The translations under genes were made by a program, and so were the position numbers. This document shows, piece after piece, positions 1-6,136 of a stretch of 6,292 nucleotides of DNA. A model generated the notes under the pieces. That model was given only the letters and a program-made list of their open reading frames with translations, was not told the DNA's origin and searched no databases. The DNA is from QYQL01 sp041674265 (GTDB lineage: Bacteria > Verrucomicrobiota > Verrucomicrobiia > Chthoniobacterales > Terrimicrobiaceae), in contig JBAYWC010000136.1 of the NCBI GenBank assembly GCA_041674265.1, positions 1-6,292 on the forward strand, in the 5' to 3' direction. The stretch's first letter is position 1; each line of letters opens with the position of its first letter.

Positions 1-220
1 CAAACGCGACGCCTCCGCCTGGCAAGAAGACCGGCACCGAAGACCACGGGCCGCTCTCGATCTGGCGCTCACACGCAACGCCCTGCTCGCCATCATTCCC
101 TCCCAGCAGGGCGAACCCCTCGCACACTTCTTCGAGCTTTACCACCGCTACCCAGCCAAAGCCCTCAACCTTATCCTTCAAGCCCGACCCGTCCTATAAC
201 ACTTCCAGCCAAACGCCCTG
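1..220 (+). mobile_element. Right end of an insertion sequence (ISAs1-like), truncated by the window
   Basis: The block holds the end of a transposase-like reading frame (stop at 197-199), followed 21 bases later by a plausible terminal inverted repeat. Read on the minus strand from 220, the sequence begins CAGGGCGTTTGGCTGG. From memory, ISAs1-family elements begin with CAGGG and duplicate 8-10 bases of target, so the boundary is placed at 220 and bases 221-230 would be one copy of the target duplication. The left end lies outside the window, so neither the repeat pair nor the duplication can be confirmed. What follows 220 is the leader of rpoA, so this element sits directly upstream of an essential operon. 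The family name is an impression from the protein tail plus the end sequence. Confidence 0.5.
2..199 (+). CDS. Transposase, C-terminal 65 residues (partial)
   Basis: Frame 2 is open from the window edge to a TAA at 197-199. It reads KRDASAWQEDRHRRPRAALD and continues with LALTRNALLAIIPS and FFELYHRYPAKALNLIL. An acidic ED followed by a basic stretch and then an Asn/Leu-rich helix (xxALDLALTRNALLAI) resembles the tail of DDE transposases of the ISAs1/H-repeat type, in which a final acidic residue is followed by a helix of the form xLRxxAL. The start and the first catalytic aspartates are outside the window. The short distance to a likely inverted repeat at 203-220 supports an IS gene. The other frames are open for part of this stretch but give Arg/Pro-rich translations typical of shadows. 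The family is not certain. Confidence 0.5.
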   Translation, partial: KRDASAWQEDRHRRPRAALDLALTRNALLAIIPSQQGEPLAHFFELYHRYPAKALNLILQARPVL

Positions 221-242
221 GGTGTTTCCAGCACGATTTACA

Positions 243-270
243 TTGACAATTTCAAAGAACGGGAGATCCT
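243..270 (+). promoter_or_regulatory. Possible weak promoter for rpoA-rplQ
   Basis: A perfect TTGACA hexamer lies at 243-248. The best -10 at normal spacing is GATCCT at 265-270 (16-base spacer), which matches the consensus at only three of six positions. The site lies just inside host DNA next to the IS end, where a promoter would be needed if the insertion cut rpoA off from upstream ribosomal protein genes. A start near 277 would fall inside the outer stem of the leader described separately, which argues against this exact placement. Confidence 0.2.
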
Positions 271-345
271 GCTCGTTCGCGCAAAATTCATTTGCCGTTG
301 GTCCTGGTGGCACCCGTTTTCAATGGGTTGCCGAACGCGAGCAGG
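268..345 (+). promoter_or_regulatory. Multi-branched structured leader upstream of rpoA
   Basis: Bases 268-279 (CCTGCTCGTTCG) pair with 332-345 (CGAA, bulged CG, CGAGCAGG) to make a 12-pair outer stem. Inside it are two smaller hairpins: 281-295, GCAAA/TTTGC with a five-base loop, and 309-332, GGCACCC/GGGTTGCC with one bulged T. The last base of the second hairpin competes with the outer stem for C332. No T-run follows, so this is not an intrinsic terminator. The structure ends 30 bases before the rpoA start, a position suited to control of rpoA translation or RNA stability. In many bacteria ribosomal protein S4 represses the alpha operon through a leader RNA; a similar role here is only a suggestion. 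It could also be an older inverted repeat with no RNA role. Confidence 0.4.
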
Positions 346-375
346 GAAACCCGGCAGAAAAAGAAAGATCATATA

Positions 376-1386
376 ATGCCAGTTCGTCTTGGTCGGTTTG
401 AAATGCCGAAAACGCTCGTCAAGGACGAGTCCACCGCAACCGATGTCTATGCCAGGTTTGTCGCCGAGCCGTTTGAAGCGGGCTACGGCCACACCTTGGG
501 AAATTCCCTGCGCCGCGTGCTCCTCAGCTCGCTGGAGGGGGCGGCCATCACGTCCGTAAAAATCGAGGGTGCCCCGCATGAATTTACCAGCCTCCCCGGA
601 GTCGTGGAAGACGTGGTGGACATCGTTCTCAACCTCAAGAAGGTCAAGTTCAAAGCCCACGACCATGAGGTCCGGAACCTCAAGCTCTCCGTCCACAAGG
701 AAGGCCCGGTCACCGCGGGAGACATCGAGGGAACCCAGCAGTGCGAAATCCTCAACCCGGAACAGATCATCTGCACACTGGACAAAAAGACCAAATTCGA
801 GGCGGAATTCGAGATCAAGGTCGGACGCGGGTTCGCGACCGGCGATGAAAACAAGAACGCCGAGCAGCCGATCGGCGTGATCGCCATCGACTCGATCTTC
901 TCGCCGGTAACCCGCGTGAAGTATTCCGTCGAGGCCACCCGCGTCGGACAGCGCACCGATTACGACAAGCTCCTCCTCGAAATCTGGACCGACGGCCGCA
1001 TCACCCCCGATGACGCGCTCCTCCAGTCCTCGGCGATCCTGCGCCACCACCTCGATGTGTTCGTCGGATTCAACGACGACCAGGTCGAATTTGACGAGAC
1101 CCCGCAGGAAGTGAGCCAGGAAAACACGCGCATGAAGAAGCTCCTGAACATGAGCGTGAACGAAATCGAACTCTCGGTCCGCGCCGCGAATTGCCTGAAC
1201 AACGCCAATATCACCAGCGTCGGACAACTCGCCATGAAGACGGAATCCGAGATGCTCAAATACCGCAACTTCGGCAAGAAGTCGCTCAACGAAATCAAGG
1301 ACAAGCTCCAGCAACTCGGCCTCGGACTCGGAATGAAATTCGAGCCCGCCATGGTCGATCTGCCACCCGAGCCGGACGCCAAATAA
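376..1386 (+). CDS. rpoA: DNA-directed RNA polymerase subunit alpha
   Basis: Alpha subunit of RNA polymerase, 336 residues. It dimerises to nucleate core assembly in the cytoplasm, and its C-terminal domain contacts UP-element DNA and activators. The N-terminal domain (about 25-235) carries the hallmark FEAGYGHTLGNSLRRVLLSS at 33-52. A linker rich in E, Q and T (about 236-255) leads to the C-terminal domain from LLNMSVNEIELSVRAANCL (256 on). R269 and N272 match E. coli R265 and N268, and GKKS at 300-303 plus E306 match the E. coli helix-hairpin-helix residues, so DNA contact looks intact. The ATG at 376 is chosen because MPVRLGRFEMPK is a familiar start in Verrucomicrobiota. The frame is open upstream to a TTG at 292, but that would read through the structured leader. 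The Shine-Dalgarno is weak (AAAGAAAG). A second in-frame ATG at 403 is possible. rplQ follows after 9 bases. rpsD, the usual upstream partner, is not visible because an IS end lies at 220. Confidence 0.97.
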   Translation: MPVRLGRFEMPKTLVKDESTATDVYARFVAEPFEAGYGHTLGNSLRRVLLSSLEGAAITSVKIEGAPHEFTSLPGVVEDVVDIVLNLKKVKFKAHDHEVRNLKLSVHKEGPVTAGDIEGTQQCEILNPEQIICTLDKKTKFEAEFEIKVGRGFATGDENKNAEQPIGVIAIDSIFSPVTRVKYSVEATRVGQRTDYDKLLLEIWTDGRITPDDALLQSSAILRHHLDVFVGFNDDQVEFDETPQEVSQENTRMKKLLNMSVNEIELSVRAANCLNNANITSVGQLAMKTESEMLKYRNFGKKSLNEIKDKLQQLGLGLGMKFEPAMVDLPPEPDAK

Positions 1387-1395
1387 GGATCACCC

Positions 1396-1863
1396 ATGCG
1401 CCACCGCAAAAAAACAGTCAAACTCGGACGCACCAGCGCGCACCGAAACTCCCTGCTCGCGAATCAGGTGTGCAGCCTGATCGAGCATCAACGCATCAAA
1501 ACCACCCTCGCCAAAGCCAAGGCCGTCCGGCCGCTCGCCGAAAAAATGGTCACCCTCGGAAAACGGGGTGACCTTCATGCCCGGCGCCTCGCCGCCGGCG
1601 AACTCGGCCAGAAGGAGGCCGTGAAAAAGCTCTTCGCGGAAATCGCGCCCCGCGCCGCCGACCGCAAGGGCGGTTACACCCGCATCATCAAGCTCGGGCC
1701 GAGGCAAAGCGATTCGGCTTCCATGGCCTACATCGAATGGGTGGACAATATCGTCGTCGAAGCCGCCCCGGAGCCTGAAGCGAAAAAACCTGCCAAAAAG
1801 CCCAGAAAGCCCGCAGCGGAAAAGGCGGAGAAACCCGCCGACTCCACGAAACAAGAAAACTGA
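1396..1863 (+). CDS. rplQ: 50S ribosomal protein L17 with a C-terminal extension
   Basis: L17 of the large ribosomal subunit, located near the peptide exit side. The start MRHRKKTVKLGRTSAHR and the block EKMVTLGKRGDLHARR (about 49-64), then AEIAPRAADRKGGYTRIIKLGPR (about 81-103), are classic for the family. The conserved domain ends near residue 120. The protein is 155 residues, against roughly 115-130 in most bacteria, because of a Lys/Ala/Pro/Glu-rich low-complexity tail (about 121-155, with AKKPAKKPRKP) that is probably disordered and basic. The Shine-Dalgarno AAGGA (1385-1389) overlaps the rpoA stop TAA (1384-1386) and is six bases from the ATG, implying translational coupling with rpoA. 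It is the last gene of the operon, and a strong intrinsic terminator follows at 1970-1998. Confidence 0.97.
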   Translation: MRHRKKTVKLGRTSAHRNSLLANQVCSLIEHQRIKTTLAKAKAVRPLAEKMVTLGKRGDLHARRLAAGELGQKEAVKKLFAEIAPRAADRKGGYTRIIKLGPRQSDSASMAYIEWVDNIVVEAAPEPEAKKPAKKPRKPAAEKAEKPADSTKQEN

Positions 1864-1969
1864 CCATTATCCCGGCCGTTCTCCAGAAATGGACTGCGGC
1901 CCAATACTCCAGCCGATTCCAGTCGGCTGTTGTCCGGTAGATTTCTCCCGAGAAATCCCCTGACGGAAC
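1864..1969 (+). other. rplQ 3' untranslated region with minor hairpins
   Basis: No gene is seen between the rplQ stop and its terminator. Three short inverted repeats are present: GGCCG/CGGCC (1874-1878 with 1897-1901), CAGCCGA/TCGGCTG with a six-base loop (1910-1916 with 1923-1929), and ATTTCT/AGAAAT with a CCCG loop (1941-1946 with 1951-1956). None has a T-run. They may protect the 3' end of the messenger or be incidental. Confidence 0.35.
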
Positions 1970-1998
1970 CGGGCGGGACTCTCAAGTCCCGCCCGTTT
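1970..1998 (+). terminator. Intrinsic terminator of the rpoA-rplQ operon
   Basis: An 11-pair perfect stem, CGGGCGGGACT (1970-1980) with AGTCCCGCCCG (1985-1995), closes a CTCA loop and is followed by TTTTGTT. It lies about 107 bases after the rplQ stop. The minus-strand copy has no T-run after the stem, so it would not work well for the convergent gene at 2083-3321. Confidence 0.9.
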
Positions 1999-2035
1999 TG
2001 TTCGCTTTTCTCATATCCGAGCCCCAAGGCAAGAA

Positions 2036-2067
2036 GTGATGAAGCACAGTCATATCGCCTTCATCAC
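2036..2067. other. Inverted repeat after the HA-repeat gene
   Basis: GTGATGAAG (2036-2044) pairs with CTTCATCAC (2059-2067), nine perfect pairs around a 14-base loop. It lies 15 bases beyond the stop (2083-2085) of the minus-strand HA-repeat gene, the right place for its 3' end, but no T-run follows on either strand. It may act as a weak or factor-dependent terminator or an RNA-stabilising hairpin. Confidence 0.35.
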
Positions 2068-2082
2068 GGTTGAAGGTGGCCG

Positions 2083-3321
2083 TCATTTTCTCGATTCCGG
2101 GGAAATTCCGAGATCCTTCAACCGGTACCGCTGTTCTGCGGAGAGGCGAGAAAAGTTCTTCCGCTGACACCTGTCCACACGCCAAAAAATGGGGGGGCGA
2201 CCATTTCGAGGGCACCCGGCAGTGACCGAACCGCCGATGAAAAGCGAGCAGTTCCTGAAAGCGTTGCTCCCATCGGGCGGCTTCGACATTCCACACAAAC
2301 CCTGAGGCGTTGAGCCTTTCCACCATTTCGGGAGGCAACTTGCTCCGTTGCGCCCGCAGCCGTTCCATCCACCGGCCAAGCTTTGGAAATTCGCCGTTTA
2401 CCCCTCTCAAAGGAACAAAACAATGGCCGTGCTTCTGCTTGAAGGCTTCCAATTGCTGAAACCGTTCTTCCAGTTCGTCGGCTTGAGGGTTCCACGGAAA
2501 ACCAATCGCATCCAGCAAGCGGCGCTGTTCTGAAGAGAGATCCTTCCGGCATTGCCGCTGGCTGGTCGTCCACAGGGAAAGAGCAAAGCTCCCCGTCGTC
2601 GAAATTCGGAAATGCCCGTGAACCCGATAATATTCCACCAGCTTTTCATACTGACGCATCCAGGCCGCTTCACGGGGATTCCATTCCACGCCCATTTCTT
2701 CCAGCAAGCGGATCTGTCCGGCCCGGAGTTTGTTCCGGATATTCGCTGGTAGCCAACCCAGGCCCAAAGGCCGTGGTTGGCCTGGCAAAGATCGGCGACG
2801 GACTGGCCTCCCCGCGCATCCAGTTCGCTGAAACGCCTGATCCACACCGCATCGGCCGATTTGAAAAGAAAACCCAGGCGAATCAAGGCCAGAAGCTCGT
2901 CAGCGGAAAGCCCGCTCCAATGTTCCCGCTGATAGACAACCCAACGGGCCAGGCCGAGATTGGGCTGGTAGGTCAGCGGCACCCTGCAATGGCCGTGACG
3001 GGAATGAAATTCCCTCAATTCGCCCAGCCGTCGCTCCCAGGGAGCATGATCCTTTTCCATCACGGCCGGCGTGCGGTCTTTGACATTCCAGACAAAGTCG
3101 ATTTCATCCAATCGCCTCACCTGTTTGCGGGGCAACTGATGCCTGTTGAAGCGCTGCCGAAACTCCCAGCCAGCAAGGACTTCATCGCGGGTATTCGGCA
3201 CCCGGCAGTGGCCGAATTCATTATCTGGCTGGCTGCTTGACGCAAGCCGCACCCACCGGTTGTGGTTTTTCGCCGCATTTTTCAAAATGAGCGCACTATG
3301 GCTTGCGGTCACTTGAGTCAA
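2083..3321 (-). pseudogene. Tandem helicase-associated (HA) repeat protein, frameshifted
   Basis: Joining three frames of the minus strand gives about 412 residues made of six repeats of roughly 60 residues. Each resembles the helicase-associated domain (Pfam PF03457): W-x-xRFxEL-xxF, HGHCRVP, WVxxQR, then LSxEQxxRLxxxGFxWN. Approximate repeats are 23-78, 95-153, 160-216, 221-278, 284-345 and 350-412. HGHCRVP or a variant is clear in repeats 1, 2, 4, 5 and 6; repeat 3 is degenerate. No helicase motor is present; such HA-only proteins are known but their function is not. They may bind nucleic acid. Two breaks are inferred: a missing base at about 2742, between AWVGYQR and NIRNKL, and an extra base in the G7 run 2191-2197, between PSKWS and the frame reading FWRVDRCQRKNF. 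The net shift is zero, and the final frame ends LGISPESRK-TGA. The start is uncertain: an in-frame TGA precedes the TTG at 3321, there is no good ribosome site, and no ATG lies near. It may be a decayed gene, or intact if the shifts are sequencing errors. Confidence 0.75.
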
Positions 3322-3338
3322 TCAGCCGGCCAGATAGT

Positions 3339-3370
3339 AAAAAGAGGGGCCGGGCAGTGCCCGGTCCCTC
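3339..3370 (-). terminator. Intrinsic terminator of hppA
   Basis: Read on the minus strand, GAGGGACCGGGC (3370-3359) pairs with GCCCGGCCCCTC (3355-3344): 12 pairs including one G-T wobble, with a three-base loop, followed by TTTTT (3343-3339). It lies 28 bases after the hppA stop and separates hppA from the HA-repeat gene on the same strand. On the plus strand there is no T-run. Confidence 0.9.
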
Positions 3371-3398
3371 CAACACCAGAGGGAAAGCTCCTGTCGCC

Positions 3399-5864
3399 TC
3401 AGGCCGCGCCGTTGGCAGCCGCCGCATCGGCAGCGGCTGCATCGGCATCACGCTTTTCGTTGAAGTCGATGTGGGCCTGCGGGCTCAGAGCGGAGATGCG
3501 CATCCCGTAGAATGAGCGGATCACAAAGGCGAGGCCGATGAGAAGGAAGCCCGCGCCGATCCCGGCAGCCAGCCCGCGCGGGGAATTCACCGCGATTTCC
3601 ACGGCGAGGATTCCGAACAGGGTCGTGAATTTGATGATCGGATTCAGGGCGACCGACGAAGTGTCCTTGAACGGATCGCCGACGATGTCGCCGATCACCG
3701 TCGCCGCATGGAGTTCGCTGCCTTTTTGCTTCAGCTCGACTTCCACAATTTTCTTCGCGTTGTCCCAGCATCCGCCGGCATTCGCCATGTTGATCGCCAT
3801 GTAGAGGCCGAACATCGCGATCGAGATCAGGTAACCGACGAAGAAGATCGGATCGAAGCAGGCGAATGCAAGCGTGAGCGAGAAGACGACCGCAAAGATG
3901 TTGACCATGCCGTGCTGGGCGTACTTCGTGCAGATCTTGACGACCGCATTGCTGTCCTCGGCCGACGCGCGGTCCGAATTGCTGAGCTTGATGTTGCGCT
4001 TGATGTAATCGACCGCGCGATAGGCGCCGGTGGTGACCGCCTGGCGCGAAGCTCCGGCGAACCAATAGACAACCGCCCCGCCCATCATCAGACCGAGAAT
4101 GATCCGGGGATCAACGATGCTGAGGTTCGAGAGATCGGTCCAGCCGAAATGGTTTTTGAGCATCAGGATCAGCGAGAAGATCATCGTGGTGGCTCCGACG
4201 ACCGCGGTTCCGATCAGCACCGGCTTCGCGGTGGCTTTGAACGTATTGCCCGCTCCATCGTTGTCCTCGAGCAGGAGTTTTCCCTTTTCAAAATCCGGGG
4301 TGAACCCGAAATCGCGCTTGACCTCGGCTTCAATGCCGGGGATCTGCTCGATGGTGGAAAGCTCGAAGACCGACTGCGCGTTGTCCGCCACCGGGCCGTA
4401 GCTGTCCACGGCAATCGTCACCGGGCCCATGCCGAGCATTCCAAAGGCCACGAGGCCGAAGGCGAAGACCGCGGGGAATGCCATGAAATCACCGAGCGTG
4501 GAGAGGCTCGTGAGGTAGGCGATCAACATGAGCAGGGCCAGGGTGAGGCCCTTCCAGAAGCAGGAGAAATTGCCCGCCACAAGCCCGGAGAGAATCGTCA
4601 GACCCGCGCCGCCTTCGGTCGTCGCATTGACGACCTCGTGGCAATGCGCGCTCCGCGTGCTCGTGAAGACCCGGGTCAGTTCCGGGATGATCGCCGCCGC
4701 CAGCGTGCCGCAACTGATGATCGTCGCCAGCTTCCACCACAGGGTCGGGAATTCCGCGGCCAGCATGAAGTAGCTCACGATGTAACTCACCGCGACACAC
4801 ATCAACGATGTCAGCCAGACGAGGATGGTCAGCGGATGTTCAAAATCGAAATGGCTGTGCTTTCCGAAGACGCCCTTCGTGATCCAGGTGTTGATTTTCC
4901 ACGAGAGGATCGAGGTCGGGATCATCACGACCCGCATCGCGAAGATCCACACGATGAACGTCCACATGAACTGGGGCGCCACAGCGAGGAGGATGAACGT
5001 GATCAGCGCCACGCCCGTGACCCCGTAGGTCTCGAAGCCGTCGGCCGTCGGGCCCACGCTGTCGCCCGCATTGTCCCCCGCGCAATCGGCGATCACGCCC
5101 GGGTTCCGCGCGTCGTCTTCCTTGATTTTGAAGACGATTTTCATGAGATCGGCACCGATGTCGGCAATCTTCGTGAAGATGCCGCCGCAGATCCGCAGCA
5201 CGCTCGCGCCGAGGGATTCGCCAATCGCGAAGCCGATGAAGCAGGATCCGGCGAGGGCGGGGGGGACGAAGAGGAGGATCGCGATCATCAGCAGCAATTC
5301 GGTGCTGATCAAAAGAACGCCGATGCTCATGCCCGAGCGGGTCGGGATTTCCGAGACCGGCAGGGCCCGTCCGCGCAACGCGGAGAATGCCATCCGGCTG
5401 TTCGCGATGTTGTTGATCAGCATGCCGAACCAGGCGACCGCAAACGATCCGCCAATGCCGACCAGCGACCAGCCGATGATGAGCGCCACAGTCGAAGCCG
5501 GGTTATGCTTCAGGAATCCGAAGTAATAGACCATCGTGGCCCCGATGAACAGTTCGAGCAAGAGAAGCAGCCGGCCCTGCTGGAGCAGGTAGGTCTTGCA
5601 GGTTCCGTAGATGAGGGATGAAATATCCAGCATGCTCTTGTGCGCCGGCAGTTTCCGGAGCTTCCCGCATTCCAGCCAGCCGAAAAGCATGCCCAGAAGA
5701 GCCACGCCGAGACCGATCCACAAAATCATCTCGCTCGGGAGCGAAAATCCCGGGAACTGGAAAACCGCCGAACGATCGGTCGGCAGGGCAAGGTCGGATT
5801 CTCCCGCCCGGAGAATCGCGGGACAAAGAAGCATCGTCAGTGGAATAAGGCGCGTTAATTTCAT
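3399..5864 (-). CDS. hppA: Membrane-bound proton-translocating pyrophosphatase
   Basis: Integral membrane enzyme (family usually 16 helices) that hydrolyses PPi and pumps cations out of the cytoplasm. It has 821 residues. Residues 1-20 (MKLTRLIPLTMLLCPAILRA) look like a cleavable signal peptide; the first helix after it is about 45-64. Catalytic blocks are EDDARNPG (249-256) and VIADCAGDNAGDSVGPTADG (257-276), with D260, D264 and D268. Near the C-terminus are WDNAKK and VGDPFKDTS, which hold the conserved Asp and Lys ligands. The family's D-x7-K-x-E region is altered: from D235 it reads DIGADLMKIVFKIKEDD, one residue shorter, with no Glu at the usual place. K543 in AGNTFKATAK is at the position where lysine gives K+ independence (alanine in K+-dependent enzymes). 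The C-terminus is Ala/Asp-rich. The ATG at 5864 is preferred: the frame extends upstream to a TTG at 6005, but that lies upstream of the -10 box. No Shine-Dalgarno is seen; a 39-codon ORF overlaps the start as ATGA. The unit appears monocistronic, with its own promoter and terminator. The family is certain; the pumped ion is inferred. Confidence 0.96.
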   Translation of the reverse strand: MKLTRLIPLTMLLCPAILRAGESDLALPTDRSAVFQFPGFSLPSEMILWIGLGVALLGMLFGWLECGKLRKLPAHKSMLDISSLIYGTCKTYLLQQGRLLLLLELFIGATMVYYFGFLKHNPASTVALIIGWSLVGIGGSFAVAWFGMLINNIANSRMAFSALRGRALPVSEIPTRSGMSIGVLLISTELLLMIAILLFVPPALAGSCFIGFAIGESLGASVLRICGGIFTKIADIGADLMKIVFKIKEDDARNPGVIADCAGDNAGDSVGPTADGFETYGVTGVALITFILLAVAPQFMWTFIVWIFAMRVVMIPTSILSWKINTWITKGVFGKHSHFDFEHPLTILVWLTSLMCVAVSYIVSYFMLAAEFPTLWWKLATIISCGTLAAAIIPELTRVFTSTRSAHCHEVVNATTEGGAGLTILSGLVAGNFSCFWKGLTLALLMLIAYLTSLSTLGDFMAFPAVFAFGLVAFGMLGMGPVTIAVDSYGPVADNAQSVFELSTIEQIPGIEAEVKRDFGFTPDFEKGKLLLEDNDGAGNTFKATAKPVLIGTAVVGATTMIFSLILMLKNHFGWTDLSNLSIVDPRIILGLMMGGAVVYWFAGASRQAVTTGAYRAVDYIKRNIKLSNSDRASAEDSNAVVKICTKYAQHGMVNIFAVVFSLTLAFACFDPIFFVGYLISIAMFGLYMAINMANAGGCWDNAKKIVEVELKQKGSELHAATVIGDIVGDPFKDTSSVALNPIIKFTTLFGILAVEIAVNSPRGLAAGIGAGFLLIGLAFVIRSFYGMRISALSPQAHIDFNEKRDADAAAADAAAANGAA

Positions 5865-5980
5865 GATAGGTGGATTGTTGGATGGATTGAGATGGGAAAT
5901 GGAAGGCCTTCCGCAGTTGGGAAGCCAGGATACGGAAATGAAGGGCCGCCCGAGAGATTCGATGGCGGCAGGTTCTTCAT
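5861..5980 (-). CDS. Possible 39-residue leader peptide of hppA
   Basis: An ATG at 5980 opens a 39-codon frame starting MKNLPPSNLSGGPSF and ending PTIHLS, with nine prolines including one PP pair. Its TGA (5863-5861) overlaps the hppA ATG (5864-5862) as ATGA, the usual arrangement for translational coupling. The start lies 9 bases downstream of the -10 box, so it may sit at or within a few bases of the 5' end of the messenger, as in leaderless translation. This would explain why hppA has no ribosome binding site of its own. The peptide matches no family I know. A frame of this length is only moderately unlikely by chance, so the call rests on the overlap and the position. Confidence 0.35.
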   Translation of the reverse strand: MKNLPPSNLSGGPSFPYPGFPTAEGLPFPISIHPTIHLS

Positions 5981-5988
5981 AAGATAAA
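5865..5988 (-). other. hppA 5' untranslated region
   Basis: From the predicted start near 5980-5985 to the hppA ATG the leader is about 116-121 bases. It contains a six-pair stem, GCCGCC/GGCGGC (5964-5969 with 5945-5950), a perfect 12-base palindrome GGAAGGCCTTCC (5901-5912), and two copies of CAATCCA (5889-5883 and 5877-5871) close to the hppA start. No riboswitch class is recognised, including the fluoride class. A C- and A-rich, G-poor stretch precedes the hppA start and lacks a Shine-Dalgarno. Confidence 0.4.
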
Positions 5989-6016
5989 TTTATATTAGCT
6001 GCCAAAAACGAGTCAA
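5989..6016 (-). promoter_or_regulatory. Promoter of hppA, sigma70-type
   Basis: On the minus strand, TTGACT (6016-6011) and TATAAA (5994-5989) are separated by 16 bases; each differs from consensus by one base. The local AT-rich stretch 5981-5998 stands out in this GC-rich window. Transcription would begin at about 5985 or 5980 (A at both), which fixes the hppA start downstream and rules out the longer TTG-initiated frame. Confidence 0.7.
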
Positions 6017-6030
6017 GGGGAATTCCCTTT
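6015..6030. promoter_or_regulatory. Palindrome touching the hppA -35 box, possible operator
   Basis: GGGAATTCCC at 6018-6027 is a perfect 10-base palindrome. With flanking AAG and TTT it makes a 16-base near-palindrome (6015-6030) that overlaps the last two bases of the -35 hexamer. This is a suitable place for a dimeric regulator, but no regulator gene is present in the window and short palindromes also occur by chance. Confidence 0.3.
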
Positions 6031-6136
6031 TATGCGGGAGGAGTGTGATTTCGATCAAAAATGGCCCGGCAAGGATTCCAAGCCGCAGCCAGATGGCGCA
6101 GACAGGGTTAACCCCAATGCTGTTCACTTAAGAAAG
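6031..6136. other. Non-coding stretch upstream of hppA
   Basis: No gene is supported here. A plus-strand frame from ATG 6032 runs on to 6268 but passes straight through the palindromic repeats and has no family resemblance. The only structure seen is the perfect palindrome GGGTTAACCC (6105-6114) and the sequence GTTCACTTAAG (6122-6132), which resembles the reverse complement of 6264-6274. Confidence 0.4.

Noticed and set aside
372..377. Perfect TATAAT hexamer overlapping the rpoA start codon
   Set aside because: There is no -35 at a suitable distance (bases 348-354 read AACCCGG), and a start there would remove the first ATG. It probably arises by chance from ATATAATG, although use of the ATG at 403 would make it possible.
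238..1314. A 358-codon open frame antisense to rpoA
   Set aside because: It is fully covered by the well-supported rpoA gene and has no recognisable motifs.
1982..2124. C-terminal part of the 287-codon minus-strand frame beyond the last HA repeat
   Set aside because: After the G7 run this frame loses HA similarity and runs into the rplQ terminator; the other frame, ending at 2083, continues the repeat.
2773..3240. Plus-strand ORF of 155 codons
   Set aside because: It lies antisense to the HA-repeat gene, whose repeats are clear, and has no motif of its own.
3708..5621. A 637-codon open frame on the plus strand
   Set aside because: It is antisense to hppA throughout and translates into an Asp/Glu/Arg/His-rich product, as expected from the complement of a GC-rich membrane-protein gene. 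No domain is recognisable.
5865..6005. N-terminal extension of hppA from a TTG at 6005 (47 extra residues)
   Set aside because: The extension runs upstream of the predicted -10 box, and the MKLTRLIPLTMLL start at 5864 gives a sensible signal peptide.
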